Source of the DNA: Xestospongia bergquistia
Lineage: Eukaryota; Porifera; Demospongiae; Haplosclerida; Petrosiidae
DNA: 64,000 nt
Reading direction: 5' to 3'
Assembly (NCBI GenBank): GCA_963965975.1
Contig: OZ014412.1
Span: forward strand, 6,512,501-6,576,500
Made by a program: the position numbers and the translations under genes. The first letter of the stretch is position 1, and every line of letters begins with the position of its first letter. The notes beneath the pieces are model-generated. The model searched no databases and was not told the DNA's origin. It was given only the letters and a program-made list of their open reading frames with translations. Positions 12,080 through 25,260 of the stretch are shown here, in pieces.

Positions 12080-15000
12080 GAGACAGAGAGAGAGACAGAG
12101 GCAGAGACAGACAGAGACAGACAGAGACAGAGAGACAGAGAGACAGAGAGACAGAGACAGAGAGAGAGGGAGAGACAGAGACAGAGAGAGGCAGAGGCAG
12201 AGACAGAGAGAGAGAGACTCAAAGAATTAATCAAGAGTACTTACCTCTATATTTTCCTGGCAGTACTTCATTAAAGTTAAAGGAAGCTGTTTTACCAGTA
12301 ATCTTAACCTGTTATAACAAAAGTTGCAAGTACAAATGAAGGGAACATTAAAAATTACCTTAATGGTTCTGTTGTGTGGTAAATCTAATCTCTGTAGTAA
12401 TATATTAACAGGCTCACAACGAGCTAAATAGAGAGAGACATTTAATAGGCACTACAAATTAGTAATAAGGTTATGTATATAATATATATCATTATATGAA
12501 ACATTTAATTACATAATTCTGTGGCTAATCAACTGGTAAAAAAATGTAATACTTTAATGTGAAATTAATACATATAGGTTCCAAAATCTTTACATTTAAC
12601 GGTCTAGTATTATTTTCCCATTAAAGTATGGTACTCTATTATCATGACCCCTTAACCTTGCAAATTACATATTTCTTATTATTGCCTGCTTTTATTTACA
12701 TATTTCCTTATATGGTCATTCACAAAAGGTATACTTGCTTAATGCTGCAATATGTAATTGGACAGTCCTTACTCTTTTATGAAGCTATAGGGTCCTGATA
12801 TTACTAATATATTCCATTAATGTTACCAGTAATTTCCCTATGTACTCACTTAAACATGATAAAGATCCAGATATTGATGAAGAGAACTGGTTGAAAACTA
12901 AATTTGTGATTATGTTTGTTTCCACGGTAACTGGTAGGGCTTTTGGTAACATCAACAAACCTCTATCCTTCTCCTCTGAAGAAATAACTACCTATCATAT
13001 TTAGTGGTAATTATAACTAAAATGGGAGGGGATTACTCTGATGGAATATTGCCCTGGTGACAGCATGAAACAAAACATTCCTTTGGAATTAAGCTTGGTC
13101 GTCTTTAAAACCTTCTCTGGGACTGAGTCTGATACCACCTCAACAGTACGGGACTCAGTCTATAAATCATTAATACTAGACTACCAGCTAGTCACATGAT
13201 ATAAATGTCTTACTTCAAATGAAGGCTGTGACTGAACTGTGAACATCACATGACCACATACAGAATACCTAGAGATTAAAAGGATTATTCTTACTCCCTG
13301 TCAGTCCATTCATTTAAATCATTAAACACTACTTTTAATTATGACCTTTATATCAATCAAATTATCCTGCAACCCTTATCTGAATTAGTTATACAAACCC
13401 CTATATTAGCGTTTTAATTTTAATAATTATTGTGACTGATGTCACTCAGATCTTTAGTAATTCTTTACACTAGAAGATAACAGTGAGTCAATGACTTACT
13501 TGGATGGTACAAGATCAGGTATTTGAGGTGAAGTAGGACTGACATCAATAGTAACAGGATCAAACTGGATATGACTGGTTTCAACCTGTTACATGTAATT
13601 ATTATAACAAGTAAGGTATGCTCTCTCTCTACCTTAATAGTGTATGTACCAGTGCTAACATTGACCAGCTGGTAATGGCCATTTTTGTCTGTTACTGTCT
13701 GTAATTTCCCGCCAAAATCCACACGAGCACCTTCAATGCCTTCACCCTTTTGTTGCAAAAATTAAGAGTATTAGTTTCTATGATAATTTTTAAACCTTTG
13801 AATATTTTAAAACACTTCCAAAAACAGTGAATCCATGGACTTCAAAAATTGGCTGATGAATTAATACATGAAAAATGGATACATAACTTAACAAATGGAT
13901 GCATAAAGTACCTTAATGATGACAGAATCATTAAATACAGAGAAATGAACTTCAGTTGGTGTGACTTGGAACTCACTCTTAGCATTTTCATAACGTGGTA
14001 CCTAAATGGATACATAGCAAGTCAAAACAGACATATAGATCATAGCTCCTTCCTTACTAGCCGATACTTTCCAGGAGGTAATGAGAGATAAGAGAAGGAA
14101 CCATCACTCTCTGATATTGCTACACAAGGAGGTGTAGCATTTGATGATGATGAACTAACACCAGCTGTAGTACAGTTTAACTACTTAATATATAAATGAA
14201 ATTGTGGAATGAAAATTTGATACCTTAACAGATTCAGATTCATTCTGGAGATAGAGTAGGAACTGGACTCCAGCTACTGGCTCTCCATTGCTCTGTATAT
14301 AACCCTATGTTAATAATAAATCATTATAATATAATCACACATTATAGTTACTTTGACATCATAGCCTTCGATAACTAAAGATCCAGCTGGTACTGTGACA
14401 TTATCACTAGTAACTTCTATACTGACTGAAGTCTAAGGAGACAAATAAATGGATGAATGGAAGGATTTATGGATAGACAGATTAGCAGATGGATGGATAA
14501 ATAGAAAAACAGACCAAATACATATACATACTTTTTGCATTGTCCATTTAGAGTGACTTGCCTTTATCATATACTCACCAGGTAACACAGCTGACATCTT
14601 AAATCTATACATAATACGTATATCATATAGTACAAAGAAATGATAAAAATAATGATATATTTTATTACAATAAAATGAGTTATAACAGACAACTGATCCT
14701 CTTCTATACCTATGTCACCATAGCAACCATACTAACCTGCCGTCTGCTGTAGTCTCTGTCACTTTTACAACGATATCATTGGTTATCAATTCTACTTTGA
14801 CCCCTGAGGGACCTTTGACCTTGTCTAAATTAGTCACCTATAAGTATGATCATAATATGTGACCTGATTTGCAAAAAGGAACCACTTCTGTCAAAACATT
14901 TGTGACCTGATTTGTGATAAAAAATAATGTTAAAAAAAACAGTTTTGCGTACATATAGAATAATTATGCACATATAACAACTGTATGTTTGAACAGTTGA

Positions 15001-15735
15001 TTTTTCACAAATCAGCATAAATGATTTGATCAGAAGTGGTCCCTTTTGCAAATCAGGTCACATATTATTATATACAATCTATATTAAATTAGTGAAATAA
15101 GATGACAACATCATGCTATGTTTAGTCAAGTCAAGAGAAGTTTCTAGAACACATGGATACAACTTTAAATATTACTCTTGTGTGAATATACTATTTTAAT
15201 AAATGCAGTCATTGTGTTATTAACCTGTCCAGTAATGGAGAACCCAGTAAAATGGAACATAATATCTTCACCTCGACTACATTGATCAGTCTTACCATTC
15301 ACTGATACAACAACCTCAGAGGGTTCTTTAAATATAACATAAAAATTGATAATTATTACGTTTAGAAGAGTAGTGCTTACCGAAACTCCACCCAGTGGGA
15401 GGAACTATCTTGATAGTATATTCTCCCTATATAAAGACATGAGATATGAAATATAATTGACAATAATTACCAAGTCATAGACGGCTATTAAAAAGAATCC
15501 ATTAGTGGGAGCACAATCACTTGTTTCTCTGAGTGTACCCAATTTGGTATACAGATGAATCTAAAGTGTATACATCATGTGACAGTCATGTGATCAGTCT
15601 ATTGATTAATAAAGAACTGACAACAATTTTTGAGAAGTCTAAGGGATACTCGCTTGTGACAAAGCCATTACAAGTCACAACATCTTGACAGAGACACAAA
15701 GAAGGAAGAAAAAGAACAAGGAAAGGTATCTTCAT
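8074..15735 (-). CDS. NOMO: NOMO (nodal modulator / pM5) homologue
   Basis: This is a many-exon minus-strand gene. The start at 15735 gives a signal peptide (MKIPFLVLFLPSLCLC) and then DVVTCNGFVTSEY. The next exons (about 15478–15560, 15381–15426, 15227–15330) read IHLYTKLGTLRETSDCAP, GEYTIKIVPPTGWSF and RGEDIMFHFTGFSITGQ, which follow vertebrate NOMO closely and in order. Further exons carry repeated beta-sandwich units of the carboxypeptidase-regulatory type, such as VTDKNGHYQLVNVSTGTYTI at about 13640–13720 and ITDDKGTYKAGPLPGT at about 10560–10640. The penultimate exon (about 8228–8330) encodes one hydrophobic helix (GSFVGLFLAVAAVFGLA), and the last exon ends at TAA 8074–8076 with a short basic tail. 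NOMO is a single-pass ER membrane protein that works with nicalin and TMEM147 behind Sec61 during multipass protein insertion. I saw no disruption in the exons I read; I did not define all exon borders. Confidence 0.9.
9831..10115. repeat. 58–59 bp minisatellite in a NOMO intron
   Basis: Five units start at CATCCAATACTATTG at 9831, 9889, 9948, 10007 and 10065. Each also carries ATATGAGTCATTATATG and the palindrome ATGTACATGTACAT. Units differ by a few bases. No open frame crosses them. Confidence 0.9.
11451..11555. repeat. 35-bp direct repeat, three exact units
   Basis: Units start at 11451, 11486 and 11521, each ATCATACTGGTTTGACTGG followed by TGATTTATACTAGTTT. The flanks from about 11280 hold diverged and inverted relatives (ACTGGTTTAACTGGT). 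Located in a NOMO intron. Confidence 0.9.
11967..12219. repeat. GA/GACA microsatellite
   Basis: About 250 bp of AGAG with interspersed ACAG and GCAG units in a NOMO intron. Long open frames across it on the minus strand are artefacts of the repeat. Confidence 0.95.
14858..15062. mobile_element. TA-flanked MITE with TGTGACCTGATTTGC inverted termini (copy 2)
   Basis: TGTGACCTGATTTGC at the left end and GCAAATCAGGTCACA at the right end are perfect inverted repeats. TA sits directly outside both (14856–14857 and 15063–15064), which fits a TA target duplication. It is 205 bp long and lies in a NOMO intron. Same family as 5293–5530. Confidence 0.9.
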
Positions 15736-15813
15736 ATTGTCCACGTGTGTCAAGCCACGCCTTTTGATGAAATTCCAGAATACGGATTATGACATAGTCA
15801 GTAGTCAGTGACA
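15736..15813. promoter_or_regulatory. Shared divergent promoter interval, NOMO / receptor R3
   Basis: Only 78 bp separate the NOMO start codon (minus, 15735) from the R3 start codon (plus, 15814). Both 5' UTRs and any core promoter must overlap here, or transcription of each gene must start inside the other. I see no clear TATA box. The degenerate copies at 31950–33690 suggest the NOMO–receptor arrangement is older than the duplications. Confidence 0.6.
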
Positions 15814-17686
15814 ATGCAGCAATTAATGCTACTGTATCTTGTTGTTTGCTCTCTACTTCATCTCTCTGTTGGTACTAACAACAGTAATGAAGATAAAATT
15901 CCTCTCCACTTTGCATGTATTACTACAAAAACTGGAGACTTCATTGTTAGTGGAGCTATACCAATTGTCGATTGGTCATTGGAGATGATCAATGAACGTG
16001 ACGACATTTTGCAGAATTATACACTAAGTTATACGCCTGATATACTGGATTCAAAAGTAATTATTAATACAACAATACATTTATGGAATAATTTATATTA
16101 TAATTAAGTGTAATGGTATTGAAAATTAATTTTATTTATGGTTGGTAATGGGTTTCAAATTATTATTAATATTAGTATTGTTTTTTAATAGTTTTAGTTT
16201 CTTGTTTATATTTAGAAATAATATTAGTATCAATATGTCAGCATATATCAGCTGTATGTTTGTGAACATATATACATGTACTGTAGTAAACTTACTTGTC
16301 ATTCACCACATTTAATTTTAATACTAATACTAATTATTATATATAATAATAGTACAGAGGATGTAACACTTATACTAATTGGCTACTCATGACTTTTATA
16401 TGGATTTGTTTGTAAAATATTCCCTACATTCATTGTTTGCACACATTATACTATTACTTTATTTACTTCTACTTCCTCTTTGGTTTCCTATATATAGTAA
16501 CTTTATCTTCATTCCTTAACATGCATGCCAGCTATATGTGTGTAAACATGCATACATATATATACTACAATAAACTTGAACAACATCCTTTTCCTTCAAC
16601 ATGTACAATTGAATCATTAGAACATAATTAACTTTACATGGGAGTGCTTTAGATTTTGGTTAAAGTTTATGGATTTGCAAGGAATTTTGAATGATGCAAA
16701 CAATTTCTATCTAGCTCATTCCTTGATAGAGCTATACACTGAGGTATAATGTTCATTCTCAAGATAGATATTATTGTACATTGCTCATTCAGTTATATAG
16801 AATGCAATCTCTTTCTTACAGTGTGATCATACTGCATCTTTAGATGCTTTCTTTGAACTATTTTGGCAAAGCAACACAACTTATGTGGCATTACTAGGAT
16901 GTGGTTGCTCACAAGCAACTATCCCTGTAGCAGAAACGAGCCATTACTGGAATATACCACAAGTAAAATCTGACTTCATGTGTGTATACTTAATAATCTC
17001 TCTCTTTCTCTCTTTTAGATTGCTTTTGCAGCAGGAGCAAATGTTCTGAATGATCGTGATCGATTCAGAAACTTTTTTCGAGTAATTCCCTCTCTTTCTT
17101 ATATTCCGGTATCTATGTCTCAGTTAATGAGACAATTTAATTGGAAAAAGATGACTGTTATCACTCAGGAGGAGACTCTGTTTCAAGCAGTAAGTACTAT
17201 AATGATTTAATGACAGTCCTTTTAGCTGCATATCAATTGCTTTACTAATTTGTAATTAGAGACTGGTACATACTAACTTCTTGTCAAAGTGTGTAAGAAT
17301 ATTGAGCTTGTCATATATAAATGTTTCATAATTTGGGTTATACCTACTTTCTCTCTTTCCTTTCCATCTTAGATTACCAATGGTTTAACAGGCATTTTTC
17401 AGTCAGAGAATTGGTTATTAGATTCATCTGTGACTTTTAAAACAGGAATAGATCCCTTTCCATATGATGCTGTATTTGATAATGTAAGTAATGATTTAAT
17501 TATTAATTAATACAATAATAATTATCTTCTTGTCTTAGATTAATACAGGAAAGTATAGAATAATTTTCATCAATACGTATGAGACATATGCTATCAACAT
17601 TCTGTGTGAAGTGAGTAACATACTGCACAGTATAGATGGATGGATGGACAATGTAAACTGACACTCTTGACTACAATAATATTGTA

Positions 17687-17902
17687 AAAATTAATATGTC
17701 ATTTTAACAACTAATTTATAATTTACATAGATGGATTACTATGGAATATAGAATTCCTGAGAATTGTTCACTATGTAATTTGTTGGTATGTTGTACTGGT
17801 ACATGCTAACAAATTATACAATGACTAATTTACATAAAGTTTACATTCCATAGTAATCCATCCATGTAAATTAAAAGTAATTGTTAAAATAACATTAATT
17901 GT
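17687..17902. mobile_element. TA-flanked MITE with about 60-bp inverted repeats
   Basis: Left arm (AATTAATATGTCATTTTAAC through GATGGATTACTATGGAAT) and right arm (ATTCCATAGTAATCCATC through GTTAAAATAACATTAATTGT) are imperfect inverted repeats of about 60 bp. TA lies outside both (17685–17686, 17903–17904). It sits in intron 5 of R3. Intron 5 of R4 (26769–26979) has no such insert at the matching place. Confidence 0.8.
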
Positions 17903-20144
17903 TACAGTGAATGGAAACAATTTTGTCTGAATCATCACTAATATATAGATGATTACAAAAACAAATTACTCCAGTGGATGACTCTATATGTAACATTTAA
18001 AGTACTCAATACTGATATAATCTTATTTTCTACTTGTTATACTCTAGGCTTACCACAGAAATATGTATTCTCCTGCCTATGTTTGGATAATACCAATGTG
18101 GTAATGTAGGCTGGTGGAATAATACAGTTAATTCATCCTGTACACCAAACATCATGATGACAGTTCTTAATGGTACACTTGGCACTATACCTAGTGGATT
18201 TTTTGTTATGGAGGACAACTCAAGGAAAGCTTTCTCTGGGCTGGTAAGAAATGTTTAGCTATATATGATTAATTTCTAATTGAAGAATAATTACTATACA
18301 TGCACATAAACTGTTGAGCTAATTCTACACTGTTAAAATGGATTGGTTATTTCAACCAATTCATGATCACTTGAGTTGCATAAAATATATCAAATAGTAT
18401 TTAAAATATATACTCTTTACGTCACTAATTTACTATGAATTTGCATAGTTCATGCATTTCAACAAATGACTTCTCAAAAAGGATGTGTGTATAACAAAAA
18501 AACAAAATAACAGTATAACAAAAAAACCAAAATGTTCAAGGGCCAAAATAATAGTATTAATTTGGTCTATAATCTATGGGTATACTGAATAAACTTACTA
18601 AATAATCTACTAGCTTTGTAATAATAATCAAGTTATTCTATCTGCTTGTTAAAGGTAGTTAATTGACAGGTCTTGATAAGATTATATAATTATGTACCAT
18701 TAAGTCCTATTAATTACTATTGAAACATTAGTTACTTAATTTGTTTTCATTAAGTGTACAGTGCCTGATTGTTTTAGTTAACTATGTAACTAAAGCCAAA
18801 ACCCTCTTATCTTATTTTAATATAGTTATAATTATTGTAGTTACTTAACAAACTTTAGCAGACTAATTAATGCATATACAGCTCTTTAGTCATCTCTCAG
18901 TACCAGTAATATTGTTATAGTATCTAATCTCCTTGTAGACATCACAGCAGTTTTTAGACAATTATACTGCTCTACTTGAAGAGCCACAATACAAATCTCA
19001 AAATTTAACAAGGGTCAATGCTATAGGGTTAGTCCATGAGGGAATGTGGTCATTAGCTATTGGACTTGACAATGCAGTGAAACGGATAGCTATGGGAAAT
19101 GACAGTGGATGTGAGGGGTTACCAGAAGATTTGGTACCTTTAGAACAGTTTGATTATACTAATGAAAGAGTGGGCTGTATTCTGAGACAAGGTTTTGCTG
19201 AAGTTAATTTTCTTGGAATTACTGTGAGTTGTTATGTTGTACCTTGTATGTTAAACAAGGAATAGATTGTCAAAGTATGTATATGTATTGTAAAATCATT
19301 CCTAGATTGTTATAATAATTATAGTGTTAAGACTTTATATGTCATATTCTGTGGTTATATTTGATATTACAGCCCATATTAATCTTTAATATTAGGGTCC
19401 TGTTTATTTTAATACAAATGGAAGTCGTCCTGACAATATTCATGATGTCAAACAGTATATAGAATATCTGGTGGTAAGTTTATAACAAGAATTAGTAAAA
19501 CATTGAATATATTCTCTTGTAGACACAGTCAATCCAGATACAATAGCTTATGTAGCCATTGGTACTAAAAAGAGTAATTTCACTTTCAAAATGGGCGAAT
19601 CTAATGCACAGATTTGGAAAGGTAGAAAGTAAATATCATTGGTGTCAAATGAATAGTATGATACTCAAATACTCACTACTTTGTGTATGAATTTTTGGTA
19701 TTGAAATACTGGCTTTGGTGTAAAATATTAAAGAAGTATAAATAGCAGCCCAAAATAGTAGCACTCATCATGACATTCATGTATATTAGTGATTTATATG
19801 GTATTTATATTTATACAAGTACATTTGATTAATGTACTTTTCATGTATAGAATTGGTCTTTAATGTATTAATTATTATGTATAGGATTTTCAAAGTATGC
19901 TATGCTAACATCTTAACTTTAAGTTATTGTACTTTTGACATTGCATGTCTTCTCTACATTGATCAATTTTTAAAAAATGTCTTTATTACAAGCAACAGAT
20001 GAATGCAAGCCAGGATTCAGTAAAGAGAGTATAGATATGAGTTTATAATGAAATATTCATTGCATTTCTTAAATTTAACTTTGATTTAAACAATTATGGA
20101 TGATGTCTTTTGCTGTATGTAAGAACAGTTCATGTATACATGTA

Positions 20145-21925
20145 CTTTTAATACAATTTTATTACAATATTAATGTAATATTAACGCAATTTTAACACAA
20201 TTTTAATGCATTCTTTATACAATTTAACACAATGTTAATGCAATCTTAACACAGTTTTAATGCAATTTTAAGACAATTTAAAGCATAATTTTAATAAGAA
20301 ATTAATGCAATTTTAGCACACAATGTTAAAGCAGTTTTAACACAATTTTAATACAATTTTAATGCAATTTTAACACAGTTTTAATGCAATTTTAATGGAT
20401 TGTTTATAGAACTTTAACACAATGTTAACGGAATCTTAACACAGTTTAAATGCAATTTTAAGACAATTTTAACAAAAAATTAATGCAATTTTAGCACAAT
20501 TTTAACATAATGTTAGCACAGTTTTAACATAATTTGAATACAATTTTAATGCAATTTTAACACAACTTTAATGCAATTTTAACGCAATTTTAATGTAATT
20601 TTAACACATTTATATGCAATTTTAACGTAATTTTAATGTGCAACTTTAATACAATGTTAATGCAATCTTAACACAGTTTTAAAGCAATTTTAGCACAATT
20701 TTAGTGCAATTTTATTGCAATTTTAACGCAATTTTAATCCATTCTTTATACAATTTTTAACACAATGTTAATGCAACCTTAACACAGTTTTAATGCAATT
20801 TTAGCACAATTTTAATGCAATTTTAGCACAATTTTAACACAATGTTAATGCAGTTTTAACACAATTTTAATACAATTTTAATGCAATTTTAATGCATTCT
20901 TTATACAATTTTAACACAATGTTAATGCAATCTTAACACAGTTTTAATGCAATTTTAAGACAATTTTAACAAAAAATGCAATTTTAGCACAATTTTAACA
21001 TAATGTTAACACAGTTTTAACATAATTTGAATACAATTTTAATGCAATTTTAACGCAATTTTAATGCATTCTTTATACAATTTTAACACAATGTTAATGC
21101 AATCTTAACACAGTTTTAATGCAATTTTAGCACAATTTTAATGCAATGTTAGCACAATTTTAACACAATGTTAATGCAGTTTTAACAAAATTTTAATACA
21201 ATTTTAATGCAATTTTATCCATTCTTAATACATCTTTTACACAATGTTAACACAGTTTTAATGCAATTTTAATGCAATTTTAATGCTTTCTTTGTACAAC
21301 TTTAACGCAATGTCAATGCAATCTTAACATATGCAATATAACAGTTTTAATGCAATTTGAACGCAATTTTAATAAAATTAATGCAATTTTAGCACACTTT
21401 TAACACAATGTTAACACAGTTTTAACACAACTTTAATACAATTTTAATTCAATTTAACAGTTTTAATGCAATTTAGCACAAATTTAATGCAATGTTAGCA
21501 CAATTTTAACACAATGTTAATGCAGTTTTAACAAAATTTTAATACAATTTTAATGCAATTTTATCCATTCTTAATACATCTTTTACACAATGTTAACACA
21601 GTTTTAATGCAATTTTAATGCAATTTTAATGCTTTCTTTGTACAACTTTAACGCAATGTCAATGCAATCTTAACATATGCAATATAACAGTTTTAATGCA
21701 ATTTAAACGCAATTTTAATAAAATTAATGCAATTTTAACACACTTTTAACACAATGTTAACACAGTTTTAACACAACTTTAATACAATTTTAATTCAATT
21801 TAACAGTTTTAATGCAATTTTAACGCAATTTTAATGCATTATTTATACAACTTTAACACAATGTTAATGCAATCTTAACACAGTTTTAATGCAATTTTAA
21901 GACAATTTTAATGTAATATTACTAT
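20145..21925. repeat. 11-bp satellite AATTTTAAYRC, about 160 units
   Basis: The stretch is built from 11-bp units such as AATTTTAATGC, AATTTTAACAC, AATGTTAATGC and AATCTTAACAC. Higher-order blocks recur: an approximately 200-bp block containing ATTCTTAATACATC and TTTCTTTGTACAAC appears near 21144–21350 and again near 21490–21690. It fills most of the intron between the ligand-domain exons and TM1 of R3. Introns at this place in R1 and R4 lack it. Confidence 0.92.
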
Positions 21926-24306
21926 ATAATCTACATAATATTACTGTTATTATGTCACTAGATGGTACTCCTCTTTATGATGGCTATGAAGTGGACGATA
22001 TACACCAGAATCATCTAGCATTGATTATAATTTATGATATTATAGCATTTGTTGGTCTCATCTTTGTAGCTGTATGTCTTGTATTTAATATTGTCTTTAG
22101 AAATAAAAAGTTAGTAACTGGATATTGTACATCTTAGTTTGATTCTCCCTCCTTTACTCCCTCTCTCTAATAGAGTTGTCAAACTTTCCAGTCCTAACTT
22201 GAATTATCTCATAATTGTGGGGGCTTCTCTCATGTACATATGTGTCTACTTCTATATATACTCCTCAACAGTAATGGATGTACAAACTACATTCTGTAAT
22301 GTAAGATTATCACATAATGATCATTAATTGTTACTTCTAGATTTTTTCTATAATAAATTATTGTATTGTTTTACCTTCAAATTACTAATCCATTCTTAAT
22401 TTTCACATAGATCTGATTCTGGTTGTTATTTTTAGGATACTCTGTCTGTTTTGCTGTCATTCTTTCCAAAACATGGAGAGTCTATTATATCTTTTCCAAT
22501 CCCACACCTAATAAGAAGGTTAATTACTTAGTTACAAAATGGTTTCTCAGTCAACTCTCTCTCTCACTCACACACACACACAGGCACTAAAAGATTGGGT
22601 TTTATTTGTTCAAGTATTAGTTATAGTATCTATTGATTTGATTATTATTATCATTGGATCTGCCATTCCTCAGTCACGACTGATAGCTACCAAAATAAGA
22701 GATACTCAACATCCAGAAGATATAACGGTAAACAAAATTTTACTTGTCCTCAAAATGTTAATTTTCATGTCTGTCATGTAATTGAAAAGCTTTTCTATAT
22801 ACAAGAGTCTCTACAATTATATAACAGATATATTTAGTTAAGCTGACAAATTTGCTTATATTATTACTAGATAATCAGATAATTAACATATTAATTTGTT
22901 TAACTTTTAGTTGTATAAATTAAACAAATACTGAAATATAGCAAATAATGGTAGCAAGGATTTAAGCATGAGTTTTAATTTTTCGTATTTCTAGAACATA
23001 TGCATGTATATAGTTGTCATAGTAATTTATTGAATTTTATTTTGGTAACTTGATAACCTTTGATATTGATAGTCTTAATTTTATTTATTTCTAGAACATA
23101 TGCAAGCATATTACTGTCATAGTAATGTATTTTAACAACTTTAATTTTGGCCTCTAATTAGAAGGATCCTTACCAATTATATATTTTCCATTTGATAAGT
23201 AACTATTATATTAAATATGTTAATGTATTTCTTCTAGGATGAAGGTATTTTTGAAAGAAACTTCATCTATGTGTGTGCTCAAAGTGGATCACAAATTTGG
23301 CTAGCAGTCTCCTTTTCATACAAAGCATTGTTACAACTAGTAGCAATATTTATGGCATTTCATATTCGTCGTGTTAAAGTTAAAGTTTTCAATGACTCAA
23401 AGGAAATAGCTACCATTATCTATATCAACAGTATTATACTTGTAGTGTTAGCAGTGACACAGTTTGCTCTTGAAAATTATCATAATGTGTATGCTGCCAT
23501 GTTTGGAGTAGCTCTACTGATAGATGGAACTATGTTCCTAGGACTCATATTCATTCCAAAGGTATGACTCATTTTCATTCTAACTTTAATTTTATTGTCA
23601 TTTTAAAGCAAGATTTTAATTAAAGAGTTTATTTCTTAATCCTCTTATTAATTAGCCATTTCAGCTCTTCTTCTTAATCTGTAGAGACTACAAAATAAGG
23701 CATTCTATTTACATCTAATTTTTATTTCTACAGATGGTTAGTTTATATCATGATCCAACTGGAGAGAATGTCCTTAGTTATTCTTTACCTTCTTCACATC
23801 CAACAAATAACACTGTTAGTGAGTCACCTGAGGAGACTATCAGTGGTCTACGAGCTAGAATAAAAGAACTGGAGTCTATACTCTCCACTAAAGAGATAAA
23901 TATATGAAAAAATCATTACTGTAACATAATATCATACACTAAGAGCTGTTTAATTGTACATATATAAATGCTGTGTATTATACTATAATGATATTATCAT
24001 CTCAAATATATAGCTGGAGTCTACAACTTAATTTGATAAAGAAGTTTGAACTGAGTGTAATACGTATTTGTTGTATATGTGTCTTTATCATATAATATTT
24101 ATATTGATTATGTATTTAGTAATTTTATAATTATTATGTAACATATGACTTTATAAATTGAAAAAAACAATTCGATACATGAGAAAAACATAAATAAATG
24201 ATTAATTTGTTTTATTATTGTTAAAACATATTATATAATGTAGTTACTTGTTTATCAATAATTCATCACTAATTAAGTAGATGCATTGATTAATGGTTCA
24301 CACAAT

Positions 24307-25005
24307 CATAGGCATATTTAGACCCGGGCCAGCACAGGCTTTGCCCAGGTAAACTTGCTCAGACCAAAATTAATTACATTTTTTCAAAAAATAAATTCAT
24401 TGCTTTAACCAACAAAATAAAATTCATAATCTGTTTATTTACACAAAGATTAACCACTAACACATACCAGTCCAAATGTATGACTTCACAGTTAGCAATT
24501 ACCACCTGCACCTGTATTGTAGAGTTTTGCCTCTTTTGAGTGAGTTTTGAACACTTTGTGAACTGTGATCTGAGTCAGACTGAGTGCCAATATGAAAAGA
24601 ACTCTTAAAGACTTTTGGGCTTCTAGTAATAGTAGCAGTAGTGGTGTAGGTCCATCAGAAAAGCATACAATGTTCCAGAGAGTGAGGACGATGACAGTGG
24701 AAATGACAGCAATGAAGAAATTGACAGAGAAATTAGAGGATTAAATGATCAAGATGATTAGGTGTGAATCTAATAACAAAGTAGTTTGAAATTATTCTTT
24801 CTATTTTTCTTGTACTGTACAGATACAGATGGTGATGGTGTTGATCTAGAGAGTCCACAGGGTTTAGTGATATACCCACAATACCAGAGGTTAATGTACA
24901 TGTACATGGTTGAGGAAAGATTTAAAATTGTTAATAACTATTAATAACTACTAATTAATAATGATGAATAATTAATAAGCCCTAGTAGACCTAGATACGC
25001 CAATG
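24307..25005 (+). mobile_element. Non-autonomous hAT element (copy 1)
   Basis: The ends CATAGGCATATTTA and TAGATACGCCAATG are imperfect inverted repeats and are bordered by an exact 8-bp duplication CACACAAT (24299–24306 and 25006–25013). An 8-bp duplication is the hAT hallmark. Inside, from about 24592, a frame begins MKRTLKDFWASSNSSSSG, like the N-terminus of hAT transposases of the TTF/ZMYM kind, but it stops within about 60 codons. The rest of the transposase is absent. It lies between R3 and R4. The matching spacer between R1 and R2 (about 4466) has the uninterrupted site TTCACACAATGAAAC. Confidence 0.92.
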
Positions 25006-25260
25006 CACACAATGAAACATTAACCAACAGCAATCTCTTTATCAATGATTATTGATAACAAATATAATATAGTACTTTTAATTCAATACTGATATAACTG
25101 AAAAAGAACAAGGAAAGGTAACTTTTTACGTCAATGAAACTCCAGAGAGTATACGAATTTAATTTACGGAACACCGATATAAAGCCTTCTCGCATACCCA
25201 ATTCCTAATGAAAGGACTGCTCAATCATAAGGGCTGGATCTAGCTTGTGAGACTATTTTG

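Larger units (their letters stand above)
15814..23907 (+). pseudogene. GABA-B-type receptor, copy R3 (full layout, two frameshifts)
   Basis: All 15 exons are present: 15814–16056, 16822–16962, 17019–17189, 17373–17483, 17539–17610, 18048–18243, 18939–19223, 19396–19473, 19523–19621, 21962–22109, 22174–22300, 22411–22518, 22584–22727, 23238–23561 and 23734–23907. The start gives a signal peptide (MQQLMLLYLVVCSLLHLSVG), then a Venus-flytrap domain, seven TM helices and a short tail, as in GABBR proteins. Two lesions break it. In exon 6 two bases are missing compared with R1, so ATG TGG runs into TAA at 18102–18104. In exon 8 two extra bases (near 19457) shift the frame before the TM region. Most of the rest is intact, so the loss looks recent, or one or both changes could be allelic or sequencing errors. 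The intron before TM1 holds a 1.8-kb satellite, and intron 5 a MITE. Confidence 0.85.

Noticed and set aside
11965..12234. Minus-strand Ser/Leu-rich open frame
   Set aside because: Pure product of the GA microsatellite in a NOMO intron.
13849..14091. Plus-strand open frame of 80 codons
   Set aside because: Lies antisense to NOMO exons and introns; no family match.
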